A DNA stretch of 64,000 bases from Pseudomonadota bacterium (GTDB lineage Bacteria; Pseudomonadota; Alphaproteobacteria; Sphingomonadales; Sphingomonadaceae): NCBI GenBank assembly GCA_021849075.1, contig JAJZTH010000001.1, positions 186,001-250,000 of the forward strand. Reading direction: 5' to 3'. Of this stretch, positions 26,493 through 35,022 are shown in pieces. Numbering within the stretch: the stretch's first letter is position 1; each line of letters starts with the position of its first letter. The notes under the pieces were generated by a model, which was given only the letters and a program-made list of their open reading frames with translations, ran no database searches and had not been told where the DNA came from. The position numbers and the translations under genes were made by a program.

Positions 26493-28865
26493 TTAACTCC
26501 GCTGCCCGGCGATCGCCGCCATCAGCGCCGCCTGATCATAACGATAGATGCTGCCATCCTGCGGCCCGACCGGACGCGGCGATGCGCGCAGTTGGACGAC
26601 GCGGCATCCCATGATTTCCGCCGCTTGCGCCGCGCCGGCATCGGCGCATAGCACAACGTCTTCGGGATCGACGATGGCGTCCACCGGCAGCCCCAGCACT
26701 ACATCATGCCCTGCCTGCCGCAGCAGCGGCGCCAATATTTCCCGCGTCCAGCCGTCTTCGGCATCGGCCAGCAGGCATCGGCCCATCGCTCGCTCGACGA
26801 TGCTCTCTTCAGGCAGGGCCGCGAACAGGGCGAAGGGATTGACCACCTCCAGATGTTCGCCGTCAATCACGGCGACGCCGCTCAGCAGGCCATGCATTGC
26901 GACCATATCGGGCACCGCAGGCATCTGAACAATGTCCAGCACCGCCGCCACCGGGTAACAGGCTTCCCGTCGGTCGTCCTTCAGCCGCAGGGCCGATACC
27001 TTGTCGCGATCAAACTGGCACAGGCCGTTGGCGACCGGCACCAGCCGACCGTCCAGCCGCACGAAGGCGCGACCGCCCGACCGGCCGAACAGGCGCGCAT
27101 CGACATCCTCGACCCGTTCGATCAGTGACAGCTTGAGCAGCCGCTTTTCGCCCGACAATTCCTCGAAACGCAGCGCGGCGACCATTTCCACGCCGGTCTG
27201 CGCATCCGCCGCCTCTTCGCGCTGCCGCGCGGCGCGATCGTCGATGATGTTGGGCAAGCGCGCCGCATTGGCGAGGCCGGCCGCGTCCAGCAGCAGCATC
27301 GGCTTGCCATTGTCGGGCAGAGTCATGCCGGCATAGACGCCCGTCGCCATCACCAGCGGCGATGCGGGACGGATCACCAGTTCCTCATGATTGTCGACCG
27401 CCGACACGCCCATGGCAAAGGGCACGCCCGTCGCCGATCGCACCACCATGATGGCGCGCGGCCCGGACTGGACGGGCTTTTCCATGCCCAGCACATCTTC
27501 CAGATCGATCATCGAATGGCGGACCGACCGGATGGTGGCGATCTGTGCCCCGCCGACCTGGCTGATCTGCAGCGTCTCATTATTGTCATGCAGGATTTCG
27601 ACCACGGCGGCGCGCGGGATCGCGAAATGCTGGCCGCCGGCCCGCACGATCAGGCCCGGAATGATGGTCAGCGTCAGCGGCACGCGCAGCGTGATCGTCA
27701 GCCCCTGCCCCGGATGATTGTCGAGCGCGATGACGCCGCCGATCCGCTCCACATTGGCGCGCACCACATCCATGCCGACGCCCCGGCCCGAAATGGCCGT
27801 CACCTGGTTGGCGGTGGACAGGCCAGGCTGGAAGATCAGGTCCAGCTTCTCCTGCTCGCCCATGCGCGCGGCGGCATCCGGCGTCAGGCGGCCGGCCAGC
27901 ACGGATTTTTCGACCAGCCGCGCCGTATCGATGCCCGCGCCATCGTCGGCGATGGCGATGACGATCTGGTTGCCGGACTGGCGCGCTTCGACGCGCAGGC
28001 TGCCCATTTCCGGCTTCCCGGCGGCGCGGCGCTTCTCCGGCGTCTCGATGCCATGGTCGATGCTGTTGCGCACGATATGGGTGAGCGGGTCGACGACCAT
28101 CTCCACCATCTCGCGGTCCATTTCGACGTCCCCGCCCTCCAGCGTCAGGTCGATGCGCTTGCCAAGTTCCCGCCCCAGATCGCGCACCATGCGCGGGATC
28201 GCGGCGAACAGGCGGTCGACGCGCTGCATGCGGGTCTTGGAAATCACATCGCGCATGTCCGCGACACAGGTGGACAGGCGCTCGAACACATTGTCCAGTT
28301 CGGGGTCGGCGGTGCGTTCGCGCAGCTTGCGCGACAATTCGTTGCGCGCCAGCACCATGTCCGACACGCCGTTCATCAACTGATCGATCAGGCTCAATGG
28401 CAGGCGGATCGTGCGCGGGCCGGACTGGGCGCCGCCCTGCCGCGCGACCGCGACAGGCGCCTGCACCTTGCCCACAGTCTCCACGACCGCTTCATCGGGC
28501 ATGGCGCTGAGCGCGCCGATCAGAAAATCGTCATTCTCGTTGGGCAGGGCCGCGCCGATCGCCACCGCCTCGGCCAGTTCGCCGATCCGGTCCATGATGC
28601 CCAGCACCGCGCTGACCGTGGCGGGATCGGGACTGCGATTACCGGCGCGAATCTCCGACAGCACATCTTCGGCGGCGTGACTCAGCCGTTCGAATCGCGG
28701 CAGGTTCAGGAAGCCGCAGCTGCCCTTGACCGTGTGAAAGAAACGGAAAATCGCGTCCAGCCGGTCGCGATCCGACGGATCAGCCTCCCAGGCGACGACT
28801 TCGCCGGCGAGCGCTTCCAGCGTCTCCTGCGTTTCCGATATAAATTCCTGTAGTAGCTCGTCCAT
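26493..28865 (-). CDS. cheA: Chemotaxis histidine kinase CheA, with degenerate C-terminal receiver
   Basis: This 790-residue protein has an HPt domain (H44 in FHTVKGSCGF), a dimerisation domain (about 155-230), an ATPase domain (HIVRNSIDHG, DDGAGID at 307-313, GRGVGMDVV at 360-368) and a CheW-like domain (about 405-535). A second CheW-like region (about 570-690) and a degenerate receiver (about 695-790, LLADAEDGWTREILAPLLRQ, with LCADAG where the phospho-Asp would lie) follow. No separate CheY-binding P2 domain is seen between HPt and dimerisation parts. I took the ATG at 28865, which fits the HPt start. It heads the operon. Confidence 0.94.
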   Translation of the reverse strand: MDELLQEFISETQETLEALAGEVVAWEADPSDRDRLDAIFRFFHTVKGSCGFLNLPRFERLSHAAEDVLSEIRAGNRSPDPATVSAVLGIMDRIGELAEAVAIGAALPNENDDFLIGALSAMPDEAVVETVGKVQAPVAVARQGGAQSGPRTIRLPLSLIDQLMNGVSDMVLARNELSRKLRERTADPELDNVFERLSTCVADMRDVISKTRMQRVDRLFAAIPRMVRDLGRELGKRIDLTLEGGDVEMDREMVEMVVDPLTHIVRNSIDHGIETPEKRRAAGKPEMGSLRVEARQSGNQIVIAIADDGAGIDTARLVEKSVLAGRLTPDAAARMGEQEKLDLIFQPGLSTANQVTAISGRGVGMDVVRANVERIGGVIALDNHPGQGLTITLRVPLTLTIIPGLIVRAGGQHFAIPRAAVVEILHDNNETLQISQVGGAQIATIRSVRHSMIDLEDVLGMEKPVQSGPRAIMVVRSATGVPFAMGVSAVDNHEELVIRPASPLVMATGVYAGMTLPDNGKPMLLLDAAGLANAARLPNIIDDRAARQREEAADAQTGVEMVAALRFEELSGEKRLLKLSLIERVEDVDARLFGRSGGRAFVRLDGRLVPVANGLCQFDRDKVSALRLKDDRREACYPVAAVLDIVQMPAVPDMVAMHGLLSGVAVIDGEHLEVVNPFALFAALPEESIVERAMGRCLLADAEDGWTREILAPLLRQAGHDVVLGLPVDAIVDPEDVVLCADAGAAQAAEIMGCRVVQLRASPRPVGPQDGSIYRYDQAALMAAIAGQRS

Positions 28866-28942
28866 TCCCAACCGGCCCCACGATGCGCGCATCGGCACCA
28901 TGGCGGGGCGTGGTTAAGGCGTCGTTAAAGGCGCGACGAACG

Positions 28943-28976
28943 GAAAAAGGCGCCGCGATCCCATCGCGACGCCTTT
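28943..28976 (-). terminator. Rho-independent terminator after the small lipoprotein gene
   Basis: On the minus strand GGCGTCGCGAT and ATCGCGGCGCC pair with one G-U and a short loop, followed by TTTTTCCG. It lies about 28 bases beyond the lipoprotein stop and before cheA, separating the two transcripts. Confidence 0.85.
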
Positions 28977-29003
28977 GTCATGCTGCTGCACGCAGCCCTG
29001 AAA

Positions 29004-29273
29004 TTACTGCTTCTTTTCGACCGCGTCGCCGGCCTTCTCGCCCGCCTCGCGGGTGGCGTCAGCCTTGTTTTCCAGCGCGTCGGCAGCGTTTTCAGCCGCA
29101 TTTTCCGCGTTGCCGGTCAGATTGTCGGCCATCGCCTCCATATTGTCGGCCTGGTTATCGAGCGCATCCGCCTGATTCTCGTAAACATTCTCAACCTTGT
29201 TTTCCTGCTTGGAATCGCACGCGGCGAGCGCGACCATGCTGGCAAGGCCAAGGATTGTGACGAAAGTTTTCAC
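29004..29273 (-). CDS. Small amphipathic lipoprotein, Asn/Ala/Glu-rich
   Basis: This 89-residue protein has a lipoprotein signal (MKTFVTILGLASMVALAAC) with lipobox LAAC. The mature part is almost wholly low-complexity and helical, with repeated NQADALDNQADNMEAMADN and NAENAAENAADALENKADA motifs that suggest a long amphipathic helix or coiled coil. I recognise no named family; LEA-like or Lpp-like behaviour are possibilities. The start is GTG at 29273, with AGGAG 7 bases upstream. The longer frame upstream (to 29321) lacks such a site and would bury the signal. Confidence 0.82.
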   Translation of the reverse strand: MKTFVTILGLASMVALAACDSKQENKVENVYENQADALDNQADNMEAMADNLTGNAENAAENAADALENKADATREAGEKAGDAVEKKQ

Positions 29274-29420
29274 GGCGTTTTCTCCTGTTCTGCGCCCCCA
29301 TGGGCTACCGTACTTGGACAAGGCGCCAGCCGCTCGCAGGCAGCCGGCCGACCCTGACGCCGATCAACCGGCCGCATCCGCTATGGTTCCCGCAACCGAC
29401 TCGCTTCGTCGCATAAAGGC

Positions 29421-29858
29421 TTATTTTTTGAGCGAATCCCGGATTTCGCGCAGCAACAGCACATCTTCAGGCGTTGGCGCGGGGGCGGCCGGCGCGGGTT
29501 CGGGCTTGGCGGTCAGCTTGTTCATCACCTTGACCAGCAGAAAGATGATGAAGGCCAGAATGAGGAAATTGACCAGCACGGTCAGAAACTGGCCCCATCC
29601 GAACATGGCGACGCCCGCCGCCTTCAGATCGGCATAGCTTTCAGGATTGCCCGTGAACCCGGCGGGCAATTCGCCCAGCCGAATGAAGTAGCGCGAAAAG
29701 TCCGCCCCACCAAAGATGAATCCGACCACCGGCATGATCAGGTCGTCGGTCAGCGATTTGGTAATGGTGGCGAACGCGCCGCCGATGATGACACCGACGG
29801 CCAGGTCCATCACATTGCCGCGATTGATGAATGTCTTGAATTCCGAAATCAGCCCCAT
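29421..29858 (-). CDS. mscL: Large-conductance mechanosensitive channel MscL
   Basis: This 145-residue protein starts [20 protein letters not shown] and has two membrane segments (about residues 15-45 and 80-108), the first with the pore-lining [15 protein letters not shown]. The C-terminal helix is [15 protein letters not shown]. MscL opens under membrane tension to release solutes in osmotic downshock. An Ala/Pro linker (about 117-130) is the only unusual part. It is divergent from lemA, 103 bases away. Confidence 0.95.
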   Translation of the reverse strand: MGLISEFKTFINRGNVMDLAVGVIIGGAFATITKSLTDDLIMPVVGFIFGGADFSRYFIRLGELPAGFTGNPESYADLKAAGVAMFGWGQFLTVLVNFLILAFIIFLLVKVMNKLTAKPEPAPAAPAPTPEDVLLLREIRDSLKK

Positions 29859-29961
29859 GTGTGAAATCCCTTGTACTGGCTGTGATAATGACAGGATGGC
29901 CCGTTGCGCCGCGCCGGGCAACGCCCTATTTCCACCAGCGAAACAAAGCCGAGGATGTTCC

Positions 29962-30564
29962 ATGACGCAGCTGCGCCGCATCTCCACCCTTCTTCTTCCC
30001 CTGTTCGGGGCCTTCGCCCTGTCCGCCTGCGGCATCAACAGCGTGCCGACCGCCGAGGAGGAGGCAAAGGCCAAATGGGCCGATGTGCAGGCCCAATATC
30101 AGCGCCGCGCCAACCTGACCGGCAATCTGGTCGCCACGGTGAAGGCCGCCGGCAAGCAGGAACAGGCAACGCTGACCGCCGTGACCGAAGCGCGCGCCAA
30201 GGCGACATCGGTGCAGATCAACGCCGACGACCTGTCCGACCCGGCGAAGGTCGCCCAGTTCCAGGCGGCGCAGGCGCAGCTCAGCCAGGGCCTTGGCCGC
30301 CTGCTCGCCTCGGTCGAAGCCTATCCTGACCTCAAGACCAACGAAAATTACTTGCAACTCCAGTCGCAGCTGGAGGGCACGGAAAACCGCATCGCCGTCG
30401 CCATCCGCGACTATAATGGCGCGGTGCAGGCGTATAACACCCGCATCCGCACCTTCCCCGACGCGATCGGCGCGAAGCTGATCCATGGCGCCAAGCCCAT
30501 GGCCCCGTTCCAGGCGACGACGCCGGGCGCGGAAGAAGCGCCGAAGGTCGATTTCGGCAATTAA
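29962..30564 (+). CDS. lemA: LemA-family lipoprotein
   Basis: This 200-residue protein has a lipoprotein signal with lipobox LSAC (C23) and the LemA coiled-coil body: [25 protein letters not shown] (in part: [20 protein letters not shown]), [20 protein letters not shown] and [11 protein letters not shown]. LemA proteins have an extracytoplasmic helical domain of unsettled role. The two TPM-domain genes follow, a frequent pairing. The ATG at 29962 fits the signal sequence start. Confidence 0.93.
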   Translation: MTQLRRISTLLLPLFGAFALSACGINSVPTAEEEAKAKWADVQAQYQRRANLTGNLVATVKAAGKQEQATLTAVTEARAKATSVQINADDLSDPAKVAQFQAAQAQLSQGLGRLLASVEAYPDLKTNENYLQLQSQLEGTENRIAVAIRDYNGAVQAYNTRIRTFPDAIGAKLIHGAKPMAPFQATTPGAEEAPKVDFGN

Positions 30565-30568
30565 GGCG

Positions 30569-31375
30569 ATGCTGCGCCGCCTGCTCCTGATCCTCACGCT
30601 GCTGGCCATCGCGCCGGCAGCGTGGGCGCAGAGCTTTCCCGCTTTCGACGACAAGGGCGTGGTCGACGCCGCCAATCTGCTCGACCCGGCACAGGAACAG
30701 GCGCTAAGCCAAAAGCTGATCGCGCAGAAAAAGGCGAGCGGGCGATCGCTGGTGGTGGCGACCATTCCTGATCTTCAGGGCTATGACATTCGCGATTATG
30801 GCTATCGCCTTGGCCGCGCTTGGGCGATCGGCGACAAGCAAAATCAAGGCGCGATACTGATCATCGCCCCGTCCGAACGGAAAATCGGGATCGAGGTCGG
30901 CTATGGCCTGGAAGGCGTGCTGACCGACGCCCTTTCCTCCCAGATCATTCGCAATGCCATCAGCCCGCGCTTCAAGGCTGGCGACATGGCCGGTGGCATC
31001 AATGCCGGCGTGGACGAAATCACGACCTTACTCGCCCTGCCCCCGGATCAGGCGCGGCAGCGCGCGGCGGCGGCCGAAAACAATGCCCGCAAACAGGATG
31101 ATGGCGGTGGCGCGATTATCGGCTTCTGGGTGATATTGTTCATCGTCTTCTTCGTCGCCCTGCCGCTGCTGTCGCGTGCGCGCGGCGGCAGGCGTTACCG
31201 CCGTGGCGGCGGCGTTCCGCCCGTCATCATCTGGGGGCCGGGCACCGGCAGTTCCGGTTGGGGATCGGGCGGCGGTGGCGGCTGGGGCGGATCGAGCTGG
31301 GGCGGCGGCGACAGCGGCGGCGGCTTTTCGGGCGGCGGCAGCTTCGGCGGCGGCGGCGCGTCGGGGGACTGGTGA
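30569..31375 (+). CDS. TPM-domain (YgcG-type) membrane protein with Gly-rich tail
   Basis: This 268-residue protein has a signal peptide (MLRRLLLILTLLAIAPAAWAQ), a TPM domain (about residues 25-160: VVDAANLLDPAQEQALSQKL, VATIPDLQGYDIRDYGYRL, IEVGYGLEGVLTDALSSQII), one membrane segment (about 188-206) and a tail of about 50 residues dominated by Gly, Ser and Trp. TPM domains occur with LemA and in photosystem repair factors; a phosphatase activity has been proposed. It starts 5 bases after lemA and overlaps the next gene by one base. Confidence 0.9.
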   Translation: MLRRLLLILTLLAIAPAAWAQSFPAFDDKGVVDAANLLDPAQEQALSQKLIAQKKASGRSLVVATIPDLQGYDIRDYGYRLGRAWAIGDKQNQGAILIIAPSERKIGIEVGYGLEGVLTDALSSQIIRNAISPRFKAGDMAGGINAGVDEITTLLALPPDQARQRAAAAENNARKQDDGGGAIIGFWVILFIVFFVALPLLSRARGGRRYRRGGGVPPVIIWGPGTGSSGWGSGGGGGWGGSSWGGGDSGGGFSGGGSFGGGGASGDW

Positions 31376-32052
31376 TGCAGCTTCATCTTACACAGGCCGA
31401 TCATGACCTCGTCTCTGCGGCCGTCACGCAGGCGGAGGCGCATACGTCGGGCGAGATCGTCACCATCGTCGCGCGCCGGTCCGACAGCTATCATGATGTC
31501 GGCCTCAGCTGGGCGGCGGCGGCGGTGTTCATCGCACTGGCGCTGATGACGGCCTTTCCCGTCCAACTGCGCGCCTTCCTGTCGATGCTGCTGCTCGACT
31601 GGGAGCATGAACTGGCCGACTGGAAACTGCTGATGGGGCTGCTCGGCCTCCTCATCCTCAAATTCCTGGTGGTGCGTTATCTGCTGGCGATCATGCCGCT
31701 GCGCATGCTGATGACGCCGCGCGCGACCAAGGCGCGGCGTGTGCGGCGGCGGGCCATATTGCTGTTCCGCACCGCAGCCGAAGCGCGCACGCGCGGGCGC
31801 ACCGGCGTCCTCCTCTATCTCTCGCTCGATGAACATCGCGCCGAAATCGTCGCCGATCGCGCCATCAATGAAAAGGTCGCGCCTGAAGCCTGGGGCGAAG
31901 CGATGGCCGCCCTGATCGATGCGATCCGCGCCGGCCGGGCTGGCGATGGCCTTGCAGAGGCGATACGGCAGGTCGGCATCGTATTGGCCGCGCATTTCCC
32001 GCGCGATGACGATGACGTCAATGAACTCCCGGACAGGCTGATCGAATTATGA
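31375..32052 (+). CDS. Second TPM-domain protein with internal transmembrane hairpin
   Basis: This 225-residue protein has the first TPM strand region (VSAAVTQAEAHTSGEIVTIV, residues about 13-32), then two hydrophobic segments (about 43-60 and 83-108), then the rest of the domain (RGRTGVLLYLSLDEHRAEIV, DAIRAGRAGDGLAEAIRQVG, and the end ELPDRLIEL). It has no signal peptide, unlike the gene before it. Its ATG shares a base with the previous stop, and its end overlaps the NUDIX gene by 4 bases. Confidence 0.82.
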   Translation: MQLHLTQADHDLVSAAVTQAEAHTSGEIVTIVARRSDSYHDVGLSWAAAAVFIALALMTAFPVQLRAFLSMLLLDWEHELADWKLLMGLLGLLILKFLVVRYLLAIMPLRMLMTPRATKARRVRRRAILLFRTAAEARTRGRTGVLLYLSLDEHRAEIVADRAINEKVAPEAWGEAMAALIDAIRAGRAGDGLAEAIRQVGIVLAAHFPRDDDDVNELPDRLIEL

Positions 32053-32591
32053 GCGACCCCGACTGGCATGCCCCCGAACAGATTATGTGGGAAGGCCGGT
32101 TCATCACCGCCAAGACTCGGGGCAAATGGGAATATGTCGGCCGCGCGCGCGGCATCCATGCCGCCGTCATCCTGGCGATCGATGACGCCGCCGATGGCCG
32201 CCATGTCATCCTGGTCGATCAATATCGCGTACCGCTCGGCCGGCGCTGCATCGAACTGCCCGCCGGCCTTGTCGGCGACGAACAGGAAGGCGAGGACGCC
32301 GGCATCGCCGCCGCGCGCGAACTGGAGGAAGAAACCGGCTATCGCCCTGCCCGGCTCGAATCGCTGGGCCAGTTTTACAGCTCGCCCGGCATGGTGTCGG
32401 AAAGCTTCACCCTGTTTCGCGCCCATGATCTGAAAAAGACCGGCGATGGCGGCGGAGTGGATGACGAGGACATCCATGTCCATCGCGTACCGATAGACGG
32501 CATCGCCGATCAAATCGCCGCGTGGCGTGAGCAGGGCTATGCAATGGATGTGAAACTGCTGTTGCTCCTCGGCGCGGGCATGCTTGCGTAA
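32049..32591 (+). CDS. NUDIX hydrolase, ADP-sugar pyrophosphatase type
   Basis: This 180-residue protein has a NUDIX box, GEDAGIAAARELEEETGYRP (about residues 80-98), which binds the divalent metal. The upstream VDQYRVPLGRRCIELPAGLV and downstream YSSPGMVSESFTLF resemble ADP-ribose pyrophosphatases. It hydrolyses a nucleoside diphosphate linked to another moiety. The ATGA overlap places it in the lemA-TPM transcript, a less usual partner. Confidence 0.92.
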   Translation: MSDPDWHAPEQIMWEGRFITAKTRGKWEYVGRARGIHAAVILAIDDAADGRHVILVDQYRVPLGRRCIELPAGLVGDEQEGEDAGIAAARELEEETGYRPARLESLGQFYSSPGMVSESFTLFRAHDLKKTGDGGGVDDEDIHVHRVPIDGIADQIAAWREQGYAMDVKLLLLLGAGMLA

Positions 32592-32667
32592 GAGTCTGTT
32601 TGGAAATGCGCCTCTGGCGCATCCGCACCGAAAATGCGCTCTTTCGCGCATTTTCCAAATAGACTCT
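32592..32667. repeat. 76-bp two-hairpin element, copy 1
   Basis: Outer ends GAGTCTGTTTGGAAA and TTTCCAAATAGACTC are inverted repeats with one mismatch. Inside are two hairpins, ATGCGCC/GGCGCAT and GAAAATGCGC/GCGCATTTTC. A second copy at 57026-57101 differs at about five positions. It starts directly after the NUDIX stop and lies between two convergent genes. Confidence 0.88.
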
Positions 32668-32677
32668 AAGAACGCAA

Positions 32678-33133
32678 TCAAGGCACCCGATAGCAGCCGG
32701 CCACCCGATCAAGCGCCAGCGTCAGCACCAGCTTGCCCGCGCGGCCGGGCCAGCCCAGCGCCTTTTCCGCAGTGACCAGCCCTTCTCCGGCGCAGGCGAC
32801 ACGCCAGAGAATATCCGCCAGCCCCGGCCCGGCGGCCTGCATCGCTGCGTCGAACCGTTCCCGCGCAGACAGTTGCGCCACCGTGGGATCAGCCCGCCGC
32901 TCCGGTCCACGCCGGCCACCACTGCGCGGCGCAGCATCCCAGCACATCGTCACCCGCGCGCCCAGCCCCGCTTTCTCCCAGTCCGCGCGCAACAGATCGC
33001 CGGCGACAAAATGCCGATCGCTCAGATGGCCGCGCGCATGCAGCCAGCTGAGCGGCGATTCGCCCAGATTGACCATCACCCGCTGCGGCCTGCCGTCCGG
33101 CCCCTCGATCATCTGTTCGACATGACTGGCCAT
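32678..33133 (-). CDS. DUF6456-like protein
   Basis: This 151-residue protein has a C-terminal domain that I recognise as DUF6456 (ERFDAAMQAAGPGLADILWR ... TAEKALGWPGRAGKLVLTLALDRVA). This domain occurs in alphaproteobacteria, often in helix-turn-helix proteins. No function is known. The N-terminal half is charged and variable (QRVMVNLGESPLSWLHARG). The ATG at 33133 fits better than the start at 33202, since the extra 23 codons overlap the promoter region of the divergent XRE gene, 95 bases away. Confidence 0.75.
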   Translation of the reverse strand: MASHVEQMIEGPDGRPQRVMVNLGESPLSWLHARGHLSDRHFVAGDLLRADWEKAGLGARVTMCWDAAPRSGGRRGPERRADPTVAQLSARERFDAAMQAAGPGLADILWRVACAGEGLVTAEKALGWPGRAGKLVLTLALDRVAGCYRVP

Positions 33134-33228
33134 GCGCGCCTCCTCAGGAAAAAGCTGTCGCTGCGGACTTGCCACGCCGGATAATCTGTAGGAAAGATAC
33201 AACCAAATAGGTTATCGAAAGCATTTTC

Positions 33229-33792
33229 ATGATCACCCGCATTCGCGAGGTTCGCAAGGCCAAAGGGCTGACCCTGGAACAGGTTGGCGCCCTGTGCGAT
33301 CCGCGCACCACCGCCCAGACGATCGGGCGACTGGAAACCGGCACGCGCACCGTATCGGTCAACTGGCTGAACCGGATCGCGCTGGCGCTGGGCGTCACCA
33401 GCGCAGAACTGGTCGCTTTGCCGGGACAGGCCGAAGTGCCCGTCGCCGCCCTGCTCGGTCCCGACGGCGTGCGCGCGCCCACCCGCGCACTCACCCTGCC
33501 CCCGCCGATCGCGTCGGACGGCATGGTCGGCGTGCAGGTAGGGGCCAGTATCGGCGATTATCGCGCGGGCGACGCCATCTGGTGCCGCCGCATTGCGCCG
33601 GAGGATTTTGGCAGCGCGTTGAACCGCGACATTTTGCTGCCGCGCCCCGCCGGGCGCTTCCTGTTCGGCCGGCTGATCGGGCGGGAAGGCGACCGGCTGC
33701 AACTGCTGCCGCTGGGCGCGGGTACGCGCCAACTGGTGCTGACCGACCCGCCATGGGCCGCCGTGGCCGAACAGCTCGTCCGACGTCTCTAG
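33229..33792 (+). CDS. XRE-family transcriptional regulator
   Basis: This 187-residue protein begins with a helix-turn-helix domain (residues 1-62: MITRIREVRKAKGLTLEQVG, TAQTIGRLETGTRTVSVNWL, ALGVTSAEL). The C-terminal part (about 90-187) is a beta-rich region, GDAIWCRRI, RDILLPRPAGRFLFGRLIGR, that looks like a small sensing or peptidase-fold domain as in CI/LexA-like regulators, but no Ser/Lys dyad is clear. It is divergent from the DUF6456-like gene and may regulate it. The target is unknown. Confidence 0.8.
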   Translation: MITRIREVRKAKGLTLEQVGALCDPRTTAQTIGRLETGTRTVSVNWLNRIALALGVTSAELVALPGQAEVPVAALLGPDGVRAPTRALTLPPPIASDGMVGVQVGASIGDYRAGDAIWCRRIAPEDFGSALNRDILLPRPAGRFLFGRLIGREGDRLQLLPLGAGTRQLVLTDPPWAAVAEQLVRRL

Positions 33793-33849
33793 CTAATTCA
33801 TCGCTCTGCGCTTAACCAAGCATCAAAGCTGTGCATGCAAAGTAGAACC

Positions 33850-35022
33850 ATGACGCTCAATGTTCTCATGCTATCGACCCTGTTCCCCGACATCAGCCGA
33901 CCCAATTTCGGCGTGTTCGTGGAACGGCAGGCGCGCGAACTGGCCAGCCGCCCGGAAGCCGACGTCACCGTCATCGCGCCGGTCGGCCTGCCGCCATGGC
34001 CGCTGTCGCTGGCGGGCCGCTATGCGCCGCTGCGCGCGCTGCCGCGCAAGGAGCGCTGGCGGGAACTGACCGTCTATCGCCCGACCTTTCCAATCATCCC
34101 CAAATTTGGCGGCCGTACCAATGTGACCACCATGACCCGCGCCATCCTGCCGCTGGTTCGCCGGCTGCATGCGGAAAAGCCGTTCGACGTGATCGACGCC
34201 AGCTTCTTCTTCCCCGACGGGCCGGTGGCGCAGCGCCTGTCAAAGGCGCTCGGCATCCCCTATTCGGTCAAAGCGCGCGGCGCGGACATTCATTATTGGG
34301 GCACGCAAAGCGGCACCCGCAAGATGGTGCGGCAGGCGGCGGACGGCGCAGCCGGGTTGCTTGCCGTATCGGATGCCATGCGCCGGTCGATGGCCCGCAT
34401 GGGCATCGATGCGGACAAGGTCCGGGTCCATTATACCGGGGTCGATCTCGACACGTTCGAACTGACCGATCGCGCCGCAGCCAAGGCGGCGCTGGATTTC
34501 AACGGTCCCGTCGTGCTCAGCGTCGGCGCGCTGATCCCGCGCAAGGGACAGGATCTGCTGGTGCGCGCGCTGCCCCAATTGCCCGGCGTCACACTGCTGC
34601 TGGCCGGTCAGGGGCGATATCGGCGCACGCTGGAAAATCTGGCGCAGGAACTGGGCGTCGAACGCCGCATCGGCTTTCTGGGATCGGTCCCGCATCACAA
34701 GCTGCCGCGCATCTTTGCCGCTGCCGATATCATGGCGCTGCCGTCCGAATCGGAAGGGCTGGCCAATGCCTGGGTTGAAGCGCTGGCCTGCGGCACGCCG
34801 ATCGTCATCAGCGATGTCGGCGGGGCGCGCGAACTGCTCGACCGGCCGGAGGCGGGGCGGATCGTGGAGCGCGATCCCGAAGCCATAGCAGAGGCCATCC
34901 GCGCCCTGTTGGACAATCCTCCGTCGCAGGCCGCCGTGCGCGCATCGGCGCTGCGCTTCACCTGGCAGGCGAATGGCGACACGCTGCTCGCGCATTTGCA
35001 GGGCATCGCCGCCGGCTCATAA
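33850..35022 (+). CDS. Glycosyltransferase, GT4 family
   Basis: This 390-residue protein has a GT-B fold: an N-terminal domain (LNVLMLSTLFPDISRPNFG, GIPYSVKARGADIHYWG) and a C-terminal domain with VGALIPRKGQDLLVRALPQL, LGSVPHHKLPRIFAAADIMA and PSESEGLANAWVEALACGTP, the nucleotide-sugar binding signature of GT4. It probably adds a sugar to an exopolysaccharide or glycolipid in the cytoplasm. I prefer the ATG at 33850; 33835 is possible. Its end overlaps the convergent molybdoenzyme-like gene by 6 bases. Confidence 0.92.
   Translation: MTLNVLMLSTLFPDISRPNFGVFVERQARELASRPEADVTVIAPVGLPPWPLSLAGRYAPLRALPRKERWRELTVYRPTFPIIPKFGGRTNVTTMTRAILPLVRRLHAEKPFDVIDASFFFPDGPVAQRLSKALGIPYSVKARGADIHYWGTQSGTRKMVRQAADGAAGLLAVSDAMRRSMARMGIDADKVRVHYTGVDLDTFELTDRAAAKAALDFNGPVVLSVGALIPRKGQDLLVRALPQLPGVTLLLAGQGRYRRTLENLAQELGVERRIGFLGSVPHHKLPRIFAAADIMALPSESEGLANAWVEALACGTPIVISDVGGARELLDRPEAGRIVERDPEAIAEAIRALLDNPPSQAAVRASALRFTWQANGDTLLAHLQGIAAGS

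Noticed and set aside
27387-28853. Open frame on the plus strand opposite cheA, and similar ones opposite ffh (9907-11154) and the acyl-AMP ligase (54657-56201)
   Set aside because: They mirror codon bias of the sense genes and show no family signature.
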